Below are positions 1 to 6,853 of a stretch of DNA of 64,000 nt, in pieces (position 1 is the stretch's first letter; each line of letters starts with the position of its first letter). A program made the position numbers and the translations under genes. Source of the stretch: an uncultured Lachnospiraceae bacterium (GTDB lineage: Bacteria > Bacillota > Clostridia > Lachnospirales > Lachnospiraceae); contig CADBNF010000072.1 of the NCBI GenBank assembly GCA_902796005.1, forward strand, positions 1-64,000, given 5' to 3'. The notes under the pieces are model-generated. The model had not been told where the DNA came from. It saw nothing but the letters and a program-made list of their open reading frames with translations, and did no database searches.

Positions 1-1410
1 GGTGCGACACTCATTCTCGAATGGAAGGGAATTCAGCTCGGATGGATAGAAGTAGAAAGTGTCAGTCAGCATACCTCAGGAGATATCGGACTGGCGAACG
101 TCTGGCATTCGGAGCAAGAATATGGTAATTATGTGTCTTTGTGGGTGCAGAATTATGCTTATATCCTACCCCATGCTGAAATGGACCCGAGCTTGTTTCC
201 AGAATACCTGTCAGAGCTTTCAGATGAAGAAAAAGAACAGTTATTATTCCTGACGACAGGCGGAGAAGTTACGTATGCAGAAGCAACCGATTATTGTCAA
301 ACCCGTGGCACGGAAGGTAAGACCCTTTCAAAAACAGCTGCATTCTACACAGAATCAGTTGCTCCCTGTATTACTGTTAAGGATTTAACTGCTCCGTCTG
401 ATATAGCACCAACTGTATATGAGACAGAATATTTCACTTTTACCCTTCCGGAGATATGGCAGGGCCAGGTAACAGGATTGATTCAAGAAGACAGAACCGG
501 GATTAACTACCTCGCTTTAGTATGGAAGGGTATTCCCCTGGCAGCGATAGGAGTGGAAGAGAAAGCCGCTTCCGTCGGAGGAGATATTGGTACTTCTAAT
601 ATTTGGCATTCAGACGGTCAAAACAGTAATTATTGGGTTCACCTGACGGTGCAGAATATTGCCTATTATCTTCCTACCGTTGATGTTCGTGCCGCCGCTG
701 AGGATTCCTCTGAGTTTACGTACAAGTTTTTCAAAAGTCTGAGTGCTCTTACCGATGAAGAAAAAGAGCAGTTGTTGTATCTGACTACAGGCGGAAGGGT
801 TACGCTGGAAAAGGTGGCAGAAGGGGGAGCAATTAACAATACGGCTGATTTTTACGAAGAACATATCATTCCCAATATTGAAGTCAAAGAGTTGCCTCCC
901 CGCGAGATAGATACTGAAGCAGTAAAGATAACAACCTTTGAGACAAGGAATTTCTCGTTTACCATGCCGGAGATATGGAAAGGTAAGGTGTCGGGTAAGA
1001 TTAAAGAAATGTTCGGGTTTGAACAGCTGATTCTGGAATGGAAGGGCATTCGTCTTGCAACAATACAAGTGGACGATGTGACCGACGATATTGATGTAAG
1101 CAGCAGTTCATATGATAAGGTATGGCGTTCCGAGGAAAAAAACGGTTATCGACTGGCAATACGGGCAACTAATTATGCTTTCAATTTAGGATATATAGAG
1201 GTGCATGATTATGGGGCTGGGGCACTGGACGGTCTGACCGATGAAGATAAAAAAGAACTGTTGTACCTGACTACGGGTGGAAAACTGACACTTGAGGAGG
1301 TAACAGAGCTTTGCAGTTCTGAAGAAACGGACGACCAGACGTATGTAAAAACATGCGAATTCTATGAAGAATACATCGTACCGTATATTGAAATCAAAGA
1401 GCTGCCATAG
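1..1410 (+). CDS. Tandem-repeat protein, 5' end outside window
   Basis: The reading frame is open from base 1, so only the C-terminal part (469 residues) is seen. It holds almost three copies of a unit of about 170 residues. Each has a segment containing LPEIW or MPEIW, then a WKGI strand, an NxWHS-like or VWRSE segment, an aromatic NYAY/NIAYY strand, an acidic helix with LT/SDEEKEQLL, LTTGG, and an end with FYEE..IxPxIxVK. The LPEIW motifs start near 440 and 960, about 519 bp apart. The pattern recalls the PEYW-type beta modules of secreted proteins in Actinobacteria and Bacillota, but that is a weak inference. No transmembrane helix is visible in this part, and I cannot assign a function. 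The DNA is more AT-rich than most of the window, which suggests a different origin. Confidence 0.8.
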   Translation, partial: GATLILEWKGIQLGWIEVESVSQHTSGDIGLANVWHSEQEYGNYVSLWVQNYAYILPHAEMDPSLFPEYLSELSDEEKEQLLFLTTGGEVTYAEATDYCQTRGTEGKTLSKTAAFYTESVAPCITVKDLTAPSDIAPTVYETEYFTFTLPEIWQGQVTGLIQEDRTGINYLALVWKGIPLAAIGVEEKAASVGGDIGTSNIWHSDGQNSNYWVHLTVQNIAYYLPTVDVRAAAEDSSEFTYKFFKSLSALTDEEKEQLLYLTTGGRVTLEKVAEGGAINNTADFYEEHIIPNIEVKELPPREIDTEAVKITTFETRNFSFTMPEIWKGKVSGKIKEMFGFEQLILEWKGIRLATIQVDDVTDDIDVSSSSYDKVWRSEEKNGYRLAIRATNYAFNLGYIEVHDYGAGALDGLTDEDKKELLYLTTGGKLTLEEVTELCSSEETDDQTYVKTCEFYEEYIVPYIEIKELP

Positions 1411-1445
1411 GTAACAGGTGGGTGACAGGGGGACGTTTCTTTTGT
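1411..1445 (+). repeat. REP-like palindrome, single degenerate arm
   Basis: Immediately after the stop codon lies GTGACAGGGGGACG followed by a run with TTCTTTTGT, which is one arm of the palindrome seen complete at 4416-4485 and 8834-8904. The second arm is missing. A shorter GTAACAGG precedes it, as at the other copies. Confidence 0.7.
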
Positions 1446-1474
1446 AAGAATACAAAAATCTGCTGAAATTCTGT

Positions 1475-1521
1475 TTGGTTTTCGACCTGCCTTCGGATAT
1501 AATATGAATAGTGGTCATATT
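1475..1521 (+). promoter_or_regulatory. Promoter and possible operator of the BlaI-type gene
   Basis: A consensus -10 TATAAT lies at 1498-1503 with TTGGTT 17 bp upstream (1475-1480). It is overlapped by the inverted repeat AATATGA-7 nt-TCATATT at 1501-1521. The position across the -10 box suits autorepression by the downstream regulator, but it is not the TACA-N2-TGTA box of classical BlaI/MecI. Confidence 0.5.
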
Positions 1522-1548
1522 ATTCCTAGTTTGGAGAGAAGGATTTGT

Positions 1549-1947
1549 ATGAATAATAAAAAAATTACAAAACTGCCGGCCTCAGAACTTCAGATTATGA
1601 GAATCCTCTGGAACGGCCATCCCGAAATGGCCCGTTCTGAAATCGAGCAGGCTCTGGACGGGGAAAAACGTCTGGCGCCTACAACCATCAATACTCTGCT
1701 TTCCCGCCTGGAGAAAAAAGCATTTATCTCCGCAAAGCGGGTGGGAAAGACGAATTACTACACGCCGCTGGTCAGCAAAAAGACCTACCAGAGGCTGGAG
1801 AGCCAGACGATTATCGAGCAGCTGTTCGACGGTTCCCTGACGAATTTTGTGGCTTCCCTTTATGACGGAAAGTCCATATCCATTGACCAGAAGGAGGATC
1901 TGGAGGCATTTCTGGATTCCCTGGACTGGGGTCAGAAGAAGGAATAA
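1549..1947 (+). CDS. BlaI/MecI/CopY family transcriptional repressor
   Basis: A 132-residue winged-helix repressor. The N-terminal ELQIMRILW helix, the ARSEIEQAL helix and the TTINTLLSRLEKKAF recognition helix with wing are typical of the family, and the C-terminal half is the dimerisation region. Such proteins usually repress a linked gene until a BlaR1-type membrane protease cleaves them. No BlaR1/MecR1 gene is present here. I chose the ATG at 1549 because GGAGAGAAGG lies just upstream; an ATG at 1504 overlaps the -10 box. The NlpC/P60-like hydrolase follows after 25 nt and is the likely co-transcribed partner. Inducer and targets are unknown. Confidence 0.85.
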   Translation: MNNKKITKLPASELQIMRILWNGHPEMARSEIEQALDGEKRLAPTTINTLLSRLEKKAFISAKRVGKTNYYTPLVSKKTYQRLESQTIIEQLFDGSLTNFVASLYDGKSISIDQKEDLEAFLDSLDWGQKKE

Positions 1948-1972
1948 GGATTTCGATAAGGGAGATACACAG

Positions 1973-2713
1973 ATGGCGGAAATGACGGAAGAAAATAAAC
2001 AGAATGAACGATATCCCCGTACCATCGAGGTGCTTCTGTCCAGGGACGGCTCGGCTTTTTCCTGGCTGACGTATTTTACCGACGGGGGCGGGCTGACCCA
2101 CGCGTCCATTGCACTGGATGAGGATGCGGAGTTTTATTACAGCTTTAATTTCAAGGGCCTGAAGAAGGAATACAAGACCTCCCTGCGGAAGCGGCCGCGA
2201 CAGATGAAGGTTTACAAAATTGCGGTGACGGAAGAGCAGTATCAGAAGCTGAAAAGCATGCTGGAGGAAATGGAGGCAGACAGGGAGAAATACAGCTATT
2301 CCTCCCTCGGGGTGGCTTTTCGGCTTTTCCGGCTGCCTGATGTGGTCGTGGAGGATGAGGCCAAATATTTCTGTTCCGAATTTGTGGCGAAGCTTCTGGA
2401 TGAATCCGGAAGTCTTGACCTGCCGGACAACTATAACCGGATTTCCCCGAATGACCTGGCAAAGGCGCTTCGGGAAAGCGGAAGGATTGTTTCCGTAACG
2501 GACGAATCCAATACGGATTCCATGACGAATGTGCTTCTTGACCCGGCTCTTGATATGCTGGCAGAGAAAACCGGAGATGCCCTGAAATCCGCCGGAGAGG
2601 CCATGGACGGCCTTAAGGAAAAGGTGGAGGACTCTGCCGGAAAAGCCAGGGAAGCCGTCGGCATAGTCAAAAAAATAGTAACGGATACCGTGGGTAAAAT
2701 AAAGAAAAGGTGA
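1973..2713 (+). CDS. Permuted NlpC/P60-like (YiiX type) hydrolase
   Basis: 246 residues. The order of the motifs, LTHASIALD near residue 42 and YFCSEFVAKLL near residue 130, gives a His before the Cys, as in circularly permuted papain-like NlpC/P60 proteins of the YiiX/YebB group. These cleave amide or thioester bonds; the substrate here is unknown. There is no signal peptide, so the enzyme is probably cytoplasmic or peripherally bound. The last 60 residues form an amphipathic helix rich in K, E and A with repeats such as AGEAMDGLKEKVED, which could bind a membrane. Start at 1973 behind GGGAG. It forms a likely operon with the BlaI-type gene and the next ORF. Confidence 0.75.
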   Translation: MAEMTEENKQNERYPRTIEVLLSRDGSAFSWLTYFTDGGGLTHASIALDEDAEFYYSFNFKGLKKEYKTSLRKRPRQMKVYKIAVTEEQYQKLKSMLEEMEADREKYSYSSLGVAFRLFRLPDVVVEDEAKYFCSEFVAKLLDESGSLDLPDNYNRISPNDLAKALRESGRIVSVTDESNTDSMTNVLLDPALDMLAEKTGDALKSAGEAMDGLKEKVEDSAGKAREAVGIVKKIVTDTVGKIKKR

Positions 2714-2731
2714 AAAGAAGGGGGTAGAAAC

Positions 2732-3022
2732 ATGTCGATTCGTATTATTGCCAGAGACCATATGAAGCCCGAATGTAAGGAGGAAGCCTTCAAGCTGCTT
2801 GAGGAGCTGATTGCCTGCACCCGGCAGGAGAAGGGAAATATTGCCTACGATTACTGCCAGGACGTGAAGGATCCCGAGTATTTCGCCATGATCGAGATCT
2901 GGGCGGACGAGGAGGCCATGCAGGCGCATCTGAACAGCGAGCATTTCACCCGTATCATCCCGAAGCTGGGCCAGTGCATGGTTGAACCGGGAAGGATGGA
3001 AGTATACAAACAGGTGCTGTAA
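2732..3022 (+). CDS. ABM-domain (YgiN-like) mono-oxygenase family protein
   Basis: 96 residues matching the single-domain antibiotic biosynthesis mono-oxygenase fold. The strands IRIIARDHMKP, GNIAYDYCQD and YFAMIEIWADEEAMQAHLNSEHF are the family hallmarks. Members act as dimers on quinols, haem or other aromatics without a bound cofactor, or have unknown substrates. AGGGGG precedes the ATG by 8 nt. The gene follows the hydrolase by 18 nt and is probably translated from the same mRNA. Product specificity cannot be read from the sequence. Confidence 0.8.
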   Translation: MSIRIIARDHMKPECKEEAFKLLEELIACTRQEKGNIAYDYCQDVKDPEYFAMIEIWADEEAMQAHLNSEHFTRIIPKLGQCMVEPGRMEVYKQVL

Positions 3023-3061
3023 CCGGGCTCCGGGAGAAATGCACCGGACCGCATAAAAAAC

Positions 3062-3090
3062 TTGCAAGTCGGCGGCTGTTCTGGTATGAT
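3062..3090 (+). promoter_or_regulatory. Promoter of tRNA-Val
   Basis: TTGCAA (3062-3067) and TATGAT (3085-3090) are separated by 17 bp. The predicted start is 3-5 nt before the tRNA. Confidence 0.75.
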
Positions 3091-3099
3091 ATGGGCTAT

Positions 3100-3172
3100 G
3101 GAGATATAGCTCAGCTGGGAGAGCATTTGCTTGACGTGTAAAGGGTCGCAGGTTCGAGTCCTGTTGTCTCCA
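3100..3172 (+). tRNA. tRNA-Val, anticodon GAC
   Basis: The 73-nt cloverleaf can be read directly. The acceptor GGAGATA pairs with TGTCTCC, the D stem is GCTC/GAGC, the anticodon stem TTTGC/GTAAA carries loop TTGACGT, and the T stem GCAGG/CCTGT carries loop TTCGAGT. Anticodon GAC reads GUC and GUU valine codons. The discriminator base is A and the 3' CCA is not encoded, so it must be added by the CCA enzyme. It is a single-gene unit with its own promoter and terminator. No integrase or attachment-site duplication was seen next to it. Confidence 0.95.
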
Positions 3173-3182
3173 TAGGGAAGAG

Positions 3183-3214
3183 AATCCGCCGGTATGTGCC
3201 GGCGGATTTTTTTT
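3183..3214 (+). terminator. Rho-independent terminator of tRNA-Val
   Basis: The perfect stem AATCCGCCGG/CCGGCGGATT (3183-3192 and 3199-3208) with a 6-nt loop runs into eight T residues. Confidence 0.9.
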
Positions 3215-3221
3215 ATTGTTA

Positions 3222-3240
3222 CGCCCCCCCCTGTCACGTC
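3222..3240 (-). repeat. REP-like palindrome remnant
   Basis: A C-run followed by CTGTCACGTC is the reverse complement of the GACGTGACAG-G-run at the edge of the full REP copies. Only one arm is left, just upstream of the radical SAM promoter. Confidence 0.5.
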
Positions 3241-3245
3241 CTCTG

Positions 3246-3274
3246 TTGACGCATGGTAACAAATGAGGTATAAT
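3246..3274 (+). promoter_or_regulatory. Promoter of the radical SAM gene
   Basis: TTGACG (3246-3251) and TATAAT (3269-3274) with a 17-bp spacer form a near-consensus vegetative promoter. Confidence 0.8.
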
Positions 3275-3305
3275 TGCCCCGAATCTGCGTACAGGGAGAA
3301 AACAA

Positions 3306-4403
3306 ATGAGCGAAGTATTTGATATACAGGCCTATATGGCGGCCGGCGTGGAACGGGTGGTGAAGGAAGCCCTGCGGGCGACGCTGAAGCATCCGAAGGA
3401 AACGGCTTTTCTGACGAAATTTGCACTGGCCAGCGCGAAGGGCACAAAATTACGTAAAAAGGAAGCGGAGGAAGGTCTGCAGGTACCGGCCTTTCTGATA
3501 TGTAGTATTACCTCCAGCTGCAATCTGCACTGTGCCGGCTGTTATTCCAGGTGCAACAATGCCACCACGGATACCGAGGCTGTGGAGCAGCTGACCGGAG
3601 AGGAATGGGCCCGTGTTTTTCGGGAAGCCCGGGAGCTGGGCATTAATTTTATTATTCTCTTAGGGGGAGAACCGCTGCTGCGGGCGGATGTGATTCAGGC
3701 AGCAGGTGCAATGCCGGATATTCTGTTTCCGGTATTTACCAACGGTACCTTTATGAAACAACAGTATTTCGAACTGTTTGATAGCTGCCGGAATCTGGTT
3801 CCCGTTCTGAGCATCGAGGGGGACCGGGAACAGACCGACGAACGCCGGGGCAGCGGTATCTATGACAAGCTGATGGAAAACATGGAGAAAATGAAGGAAA
3901 AAGGCCTGGTTTTCGGCGCTTCCATCACTGTAACAAAGGAAAACCGGGAAAAAGCGGTTTCCGACGAATGGCTTAACGATCTGGAAAAGCAAGGATGCAA
4001 GGCCGTATTTTTTGTGGAATACGTACCCATGGATCCGGAAAGCCGGGCGATTGCCTTTGAGGACGAGGACCGGGATTATCTGATGGAAAATGTGGACAGA
4101 TTGCGGAAGGAACGGCCGGAAATGATGTTTGTTTCCTTCCCCGGAGACGAAAAAAGCTCCGGCGGCTGCCTGTCTGCGGGAAGAGGCTTTTTCCACATCA
4201 ATTCCCACGGCGGCGCGGAGCCCTGCCCGGTATCCGCTTATTCCGACATCAATGTGCGGGATACATCGCTGAAGGAAGCGGTACAGTCCAGGTTCTTTGC
4301 GGCGCTTCGGGAAGGCAGCCTCCTGAAAGAAGATCACGCCGGCGGCTGTGTTTTGTATGAACGGGAAGAACAGGTGAAGGAACTGCTGAATAAGCTCAGA
4401 TGA
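3306..4403 (+). CDS. Radical SAM protein with C-terminal Cys residues
   Basis: 365 residues. The SAM/[4Fe-4S] motif CNLHCAGC (C-x3-C-x2-C) is near residue 74, followed by the LGGEPLL strand and the FTNGT strand of the radical SAM barrel. The C-terminal part has PCPVSAYSD and GGCLSAGRG, which place extra Cys residues where SPASM/Twitch proteins bind auxiliary clusters, but a full SPASM signature is not clear. An N-terminal helical extension of about 60 residues precedes the barrel. It has its own promoter, with RBS AGGGAG. No precursor peptide gene lies next to it, so a RiPP role is not supported; the substrate is unknown. Confidence 0.85.
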   Translation: MSEVFDIQAYMAAGVERVVKEALRATLKHPKETAFLTKFALASAKGTKLRKKEAEEGLQVPAFLICSITSSCNLHCAGCYSRCNNATTDTEAVEQLTGEEWARVFREARELGINFIILLGGEPLLRADVIQAAGAMPDILFPVFTNGTFMKQQYFELFDSCRNLVPVLSIEGDREQTDERRGSGIYDKLMENMEKMKEKGLVFGASITVTKENREKAVSDEWLNDLEKQGCKAVFFVEYVPMDPESRAIAFEDEDRDYLMENVDRLRKERPEMMFVSFPGDEKSSGGCLSAGRGFFHINSHGGAEPCPVSAYSDINVRDTSLKEAVQSRFFAALREGSLLKEDHAGGCVLYEREEQVKELLNKLR

Positions 4404-4415
4404 CGTGACATGGAT

Positions 4416-4485
4416 GTGACAGGGGGACGGTTCTTTTGTCATCTTTTGCGTGCAAAAGATGACAAAAGAACCGTCCCCCTGTCAC
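4416..4485. repeat. REP palindrome, complete copy upstream of RAYT
   Basis: A perfect inverted repeat with 34-bp arms and a 2-nt loop. The left arm is 4416-4449, beginning GTGACAGGGGGACGG, and the right arm 4452-4485 is its exact reverse complement. The arm contains CTTTTGTCATCTTTTGC at the tip. It lies between the radical SAM stop codon and the RAYT promoter and could fold as a hairpin in RNA or single-stranded DNA, the form used by Y1 transposases. It may also end transcription of the upstream gene. Confidence 0.9.
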
Positions 4486-4531
4486 ACCCCGAACCTCCTG
4501 CCTTACACGCATAACTAATATGAGTTATTTA

Positions 4532-4560
4532 TTGACTCTTTAACAAAACTGATGTATAGT
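4532..4560 (+). promoter_or_regulatory. Promoter of the RAYT gene
   Basis: TTGACT (4532-4537), a 17-bp spacer and TATAGT (4555-4560). The upstream ATG at 4552 is inside this promoter, which favours translation from 4585. Confidence 0.8.
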
Positions 4561-4584
4561 AAGAAAAAAGGAGCAGGGAAAAAT

Positions 4585-5331
4585 ATGCCAAGAAGAGCAA
4601 GACAGGAAAGCTGTTCCGGATTCTTTCACGTGGTCGTCAGAGGCGTAGGTAAACAGATCATATTCGAAGAGCGGTCAGATTATCGTTATTTTCTTTCAAT
4701 TCTCAGACAAGTCGTTGATGAAGAGACAATAAGTGTATGCGCATATTGCCTTATGGATAATCATGTGCATCTTTTACTGTTTGATGAATGTCATCATTTA
4801 CCCGTATTTATGAAAAAAATCGGTATTCGTTATGCCTTCTATTACAACCATAAATATGAACGAACTGGGCATTTGTTTCAGGATCGTTATAAAAGTGAAC
4901 CGGTGGAGACAGAAGCTTATTTGCTCACTGTTTTAAGATATATTTTAAAGAATCCGGAAAAAGCCGGTATTTGTCCGGCGGACATGTATGAGTGGAGCAG
5001 TTACAGGTTTTATGGATGCAGGGATTCTTTGGTCGATACCTCTTATTTTTCAGCATTACTCGGAGACATGAAGAATTACAGGGATTTCATTTCCGGTGAG
5101 GATACTTATGAGGGATGCGATCTTCTAAAGCCTCGAAAAACAGAAAAAGAAGCCAGAGAGGTAATTAACCGTTTAGGCCTGAAGACCGGTACGGCTATTC
5201 AAGCCTATACGAAAAAGGATAGAAATGAAATGATTATGAACCTTCTAAGAGAGGGCCTCTCAATACGGCAGATAGAGCGATTGACAGGTGTAAGCCGTGG
5301 AATCATACAGAGGACAAGGGAAAAAAGGTGA
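4585..5331 (+). CDS. REP-associated tyrosine transposase (RAYT)
   Basis: 248 residues of the IS200-like Y1/HUH superfamily. The HUH motif reads DNHVHLLLF, and the candidate catalytic Tyr lies in LRYILKNPEKAG. The segment GHLFQDRYKSEPV is also typical of RAYTs. The last 40 residues form a helix-turn-helix (LSIRQIERLTGVSRGIIQR) that probably helps bind target DNA. RAYTs are single-copy domesticated transposases that act on REP palindromes. Here the gene has a perfect REP 100 bp upstream, and its stop codon lies inside another REP-like palindrome. The start at 4585 follows AAGGAG; an upstream ATG at 4552 sits in the promoter. The gene is more AT-rich than its neighbours. Confidence 0.9.
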   Translation: MPRRARQESCSGFFHVVVRGVGKQIIFEERSDYRYFLSILRQVVDEETISVCAYCLMDNHVHLLLFDECHHLPVFMKKIGIRYAFYYNHKYERTGHLFQDRYKSEPVETEAYLLTVLRYILKNPEKAGICPADMYEWSSYRFYGCRDSLVDTSYFSALLGDMKNYRDFISGEDTYEGCDLLKPRKTEKEAREVINRLGLKTGTAIQAYTKKDRNEMIMNLLREGLSIRQIERLTGVSRGIIQRTREKR

Positions 5332-5366
5332 CAAAAGAACCGTCCCTTTGTCACCTTTTGTCACTG
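5321..5366. repeat. REP variant overlapping the ends of RAYT and cinA
   Basis: AAAAGGTGACAAAAG and CCTTTGTCACCTTTT form a near-perfect stem around AACCGTC, which is the core of the REP element. It contains the RAYT stop codon (5329-5331) and the cinA stop codon (complement of 5361-5363). Because the two genes converge here, the hairpin may end transcription from both sides. Confidence 0.7.
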
Positions 5367-5843
5367 CAGCATGATCATGCAGTGGCGGGCGGCTGCCCGG
5401 ACGGTCTGCAGGCGGATTTCCTTCCGGGTGCCGGTGAAGTGATGGCAGAAGGCCTGGCAGTTTCCCTGGTAATACAGGCCGATATAGACAAGTCCTACCG
5501 GCTTTCCTTCGTCAGCATCGGGGCCGGCATTTCCGGTGGTGGCGATGGCGATGTCCGTTCCCAGGGCCTTTGCTGCGCCGGCAGCCATTTCACGGGCGGT
5601 TTCTTCGGAAATCGCCCCGTTTTTTTTCAGGGTTTCTTTTAAGACCCCCAGCTGGCTGTGCTTGGCCTCGTCACAGTAGGTGACAAAGCCGCCCTTGAAT
5701 ACCTTTGAAGCGCCGGGAACATCCACGACTGAGGAAGCAAGAAGCCCGCCGGTCAGGGATTCGGCGCAGGAGAGGGTAAGACCGCGTGCGGAAAGCTTCT
5801 TCACCAGGTCAGGAAATATATAGACATCCATATTTGTATTCAT
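5361..5843 (-). CDS. cinA: CinA C-terminal domain nicotinamide-nucleotide amidase
   Basis: 160 residues matching the stand-alone CinA/PncC domain. TLSCAESLTGGLLAS is the phosphate-binding Ser region, followed by YCDEAKHSQLGV, ISEETAREMA and the ATTGNAGPD loop. The enzyme hydrolyses nicotinamide mononucleotide to nicotinate mononucleotide in NAD salvage. The usual N-terminal molybdopterin-binding-like domain of full CinA is absent. Start at 5843 (AAGGAG 9 nt upstream); a second ATG lies four codons in. It follows the MscS gene by 31 nt on the same strand. The stop lies in a REP hairpin. Confidence 0.9.
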   Translation of the reverse strand: MNTNMDVYIFPDLVKKLSARGLTLSCAESLTGGLLASSVVDVPGASKVFKGGFVTYCDEAKHSQLGVLKETLKKNGAISEETAREMAAGAAKALGTDIAIATTGNAGPDADEGKPVGLVYIGLYYQGNCQAFCHHFTGTRKEIRLQTVRAAARHCMIMLQ

Positions 5844-5874
5844 CTGTCTGCTCCTTTTTTTACTATGGTCACGT

Positions 5875-6672
5875 TTATTTGCTGTGGATATCCAGCTGAC
5901 GGAAGGGGATCTCGACGTGGGCCTTTTCCAGCTCCTCCTGGATAATGCGCAGGATGCTTCTGCGGGTATCCGGGATGATGTAGGGGTCACAGTAGAGGGC
6001 CAGCATGTAGCTGACGGAGGAGTCGTCAAAGCTCTGGGTGCCCATAAAGGAACAGTCCTCCACGAAATCCAGCGTGCAGCTGCGTTCGGCTATGGTCTGC
6101 AGGATTTTCTCCGCTTCCTCCGCGGGAAGGTCGTAGGGCAGGGGCACCAGGATATTGGTCCGGTGGGAGAGTACCTTGATCTCGGAAATGTTGTGGTTCT
6201 GGATGGTCAGGGTGCTCTGGTCGGAAAGGATTTCCATCTTGGTGCTGCGCATGGTAATCGAGATAATCCTGCCGGTGATGCCGTTGTATTCCACCACGTC
6301 CCCTACGGCAAAGAATTTGTCCGTGATGATGGTGATGCCCATGATGAGGTCCTTCAGCAAATCCTGGACGGCCAGGGCGGCGGCCGCTGCCGCAATGCCC
6401 AGACCGGCAATGGCGCCGGTGATATTCACGCCGAAGATATTCAGGAGAATCAGAAAGGCAACCAGCACGATCAGGAAGCGGATGAAGCTGTATAGTACGC
6501 TGGCCCAGGTCCGGCGTTCCTTGATCAGTCCACGTTCGGTTCTGGTGTATTTGCGATATATCTTTCCGAAAAACCACAGCAGAAATACGGTGACGGCCAC
6601 CAGAATGGCCGCAAATACCAGCCGTTCAAATACGATGGGTAAATTATTGATAAATGCCTGTGCATCGGGCAT
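5875..6672 (-). CDS. Small-conductance mechanosensitive channel, MscS family
   Basis: 265 residues. Three N-terminal helices are visible (about 15-40, 60-82 and the pore helix). The pore helix reads GAIAGLGIAAAAAALAVQDLLKD, the Gly/Ala-rich TM3 of MscS, followed by the beta domain with FAVGDVVEYNG and TLTIQNHNI. The channel opens under membrane tension to release solutes on hypo-osmotic shock. The start at 6672 is preceded by GGAGG. It is probably co-transcribed with cinA downstream and is divergent from the M32 carboxypeptidase gene. Confidence 0.93.
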   Translation of the reverse strand: MPDAQAFINNLPIVFERLVFAAILVAVTVFLLWFFGKIYRKYTRTERGLIKERRTWASVLYSFIRFLIVLVAFLILLNIFGVNITGAIAGLGIAAAAAALAVQDLLKDLIMGITIITDKFFAVGDVVEYNGITGRIISITMRSTKMEILSDQSTLTIQNHNISEIKVLSHRTNILVPLPYDLPAEEAEKILQTIAERSCTLDFVEDCSFMGTQSFDDSSVSYMLALYCDPYIIPDTRRSILRIIQEELEKAHVEIPFRQLDIHSK

Positions 6673-6762
6673 GTAAGCCTCCTTTTTGTGCCGCGAAGGC
6701 CGCGCACACTGCAGATAGTTGTACACCCAATGGTAACATAAAAAAGCGGCTTTCATCAAGGC

Positions 6763-6791
6763 TTTCTTACCGTCTGGAAATATGTTATGAT
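6763..6791 (+). promoter_or_regulatory. Probable promoter of the M32 carboxypeptidase
   Basis: TATGAT (6786-6791) with TTTCTT 17 bp upstream. The -35 match is weak. Confidence 0.45.
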
Positions 6792-6853
6792 AGAAGAAGC
6801 AGCTGCCGTATCCCCCGGGGAATGCGGCTGGCGCAAAGCAAAGGAGAGAAGTA

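Noticed and set aside
1811..3262. 483-codon open frame on the minus strand spanning the hydrolase, ABM protein and tRNA
   Set aside because: It would run through a tRNA gene and two supported genes; its product shows no family.
3306..4403. RiPP maturation cluster around the radical SAM protein
   Set aside because: No precursor peptide, transporter or leader peptidase gene lies near, and the SPASM signature is incomplete.
4552..5331. Start of RAYT at ATG 4552
   Set aside because: That ATG lies within the promoter's spacer and -10 region; ATG 4585 has a good ribosome binding site and begins the conserved PRRAR segment.
3100..5366. Genomic island integrated at tRNA-Val
   Set aside because: No integrase, no direct repeat of the tRNA end, and the tRNA has its own intact promoter and terminator.
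5328..5642. Plus-strand frame starting in the REP element after RAYT
   Set aside because: The apparent start GTGACAAAAGAACCG is part of the REP palindrome, and the frame is antisense to cinA. The same false start is seen at the other REP copies.
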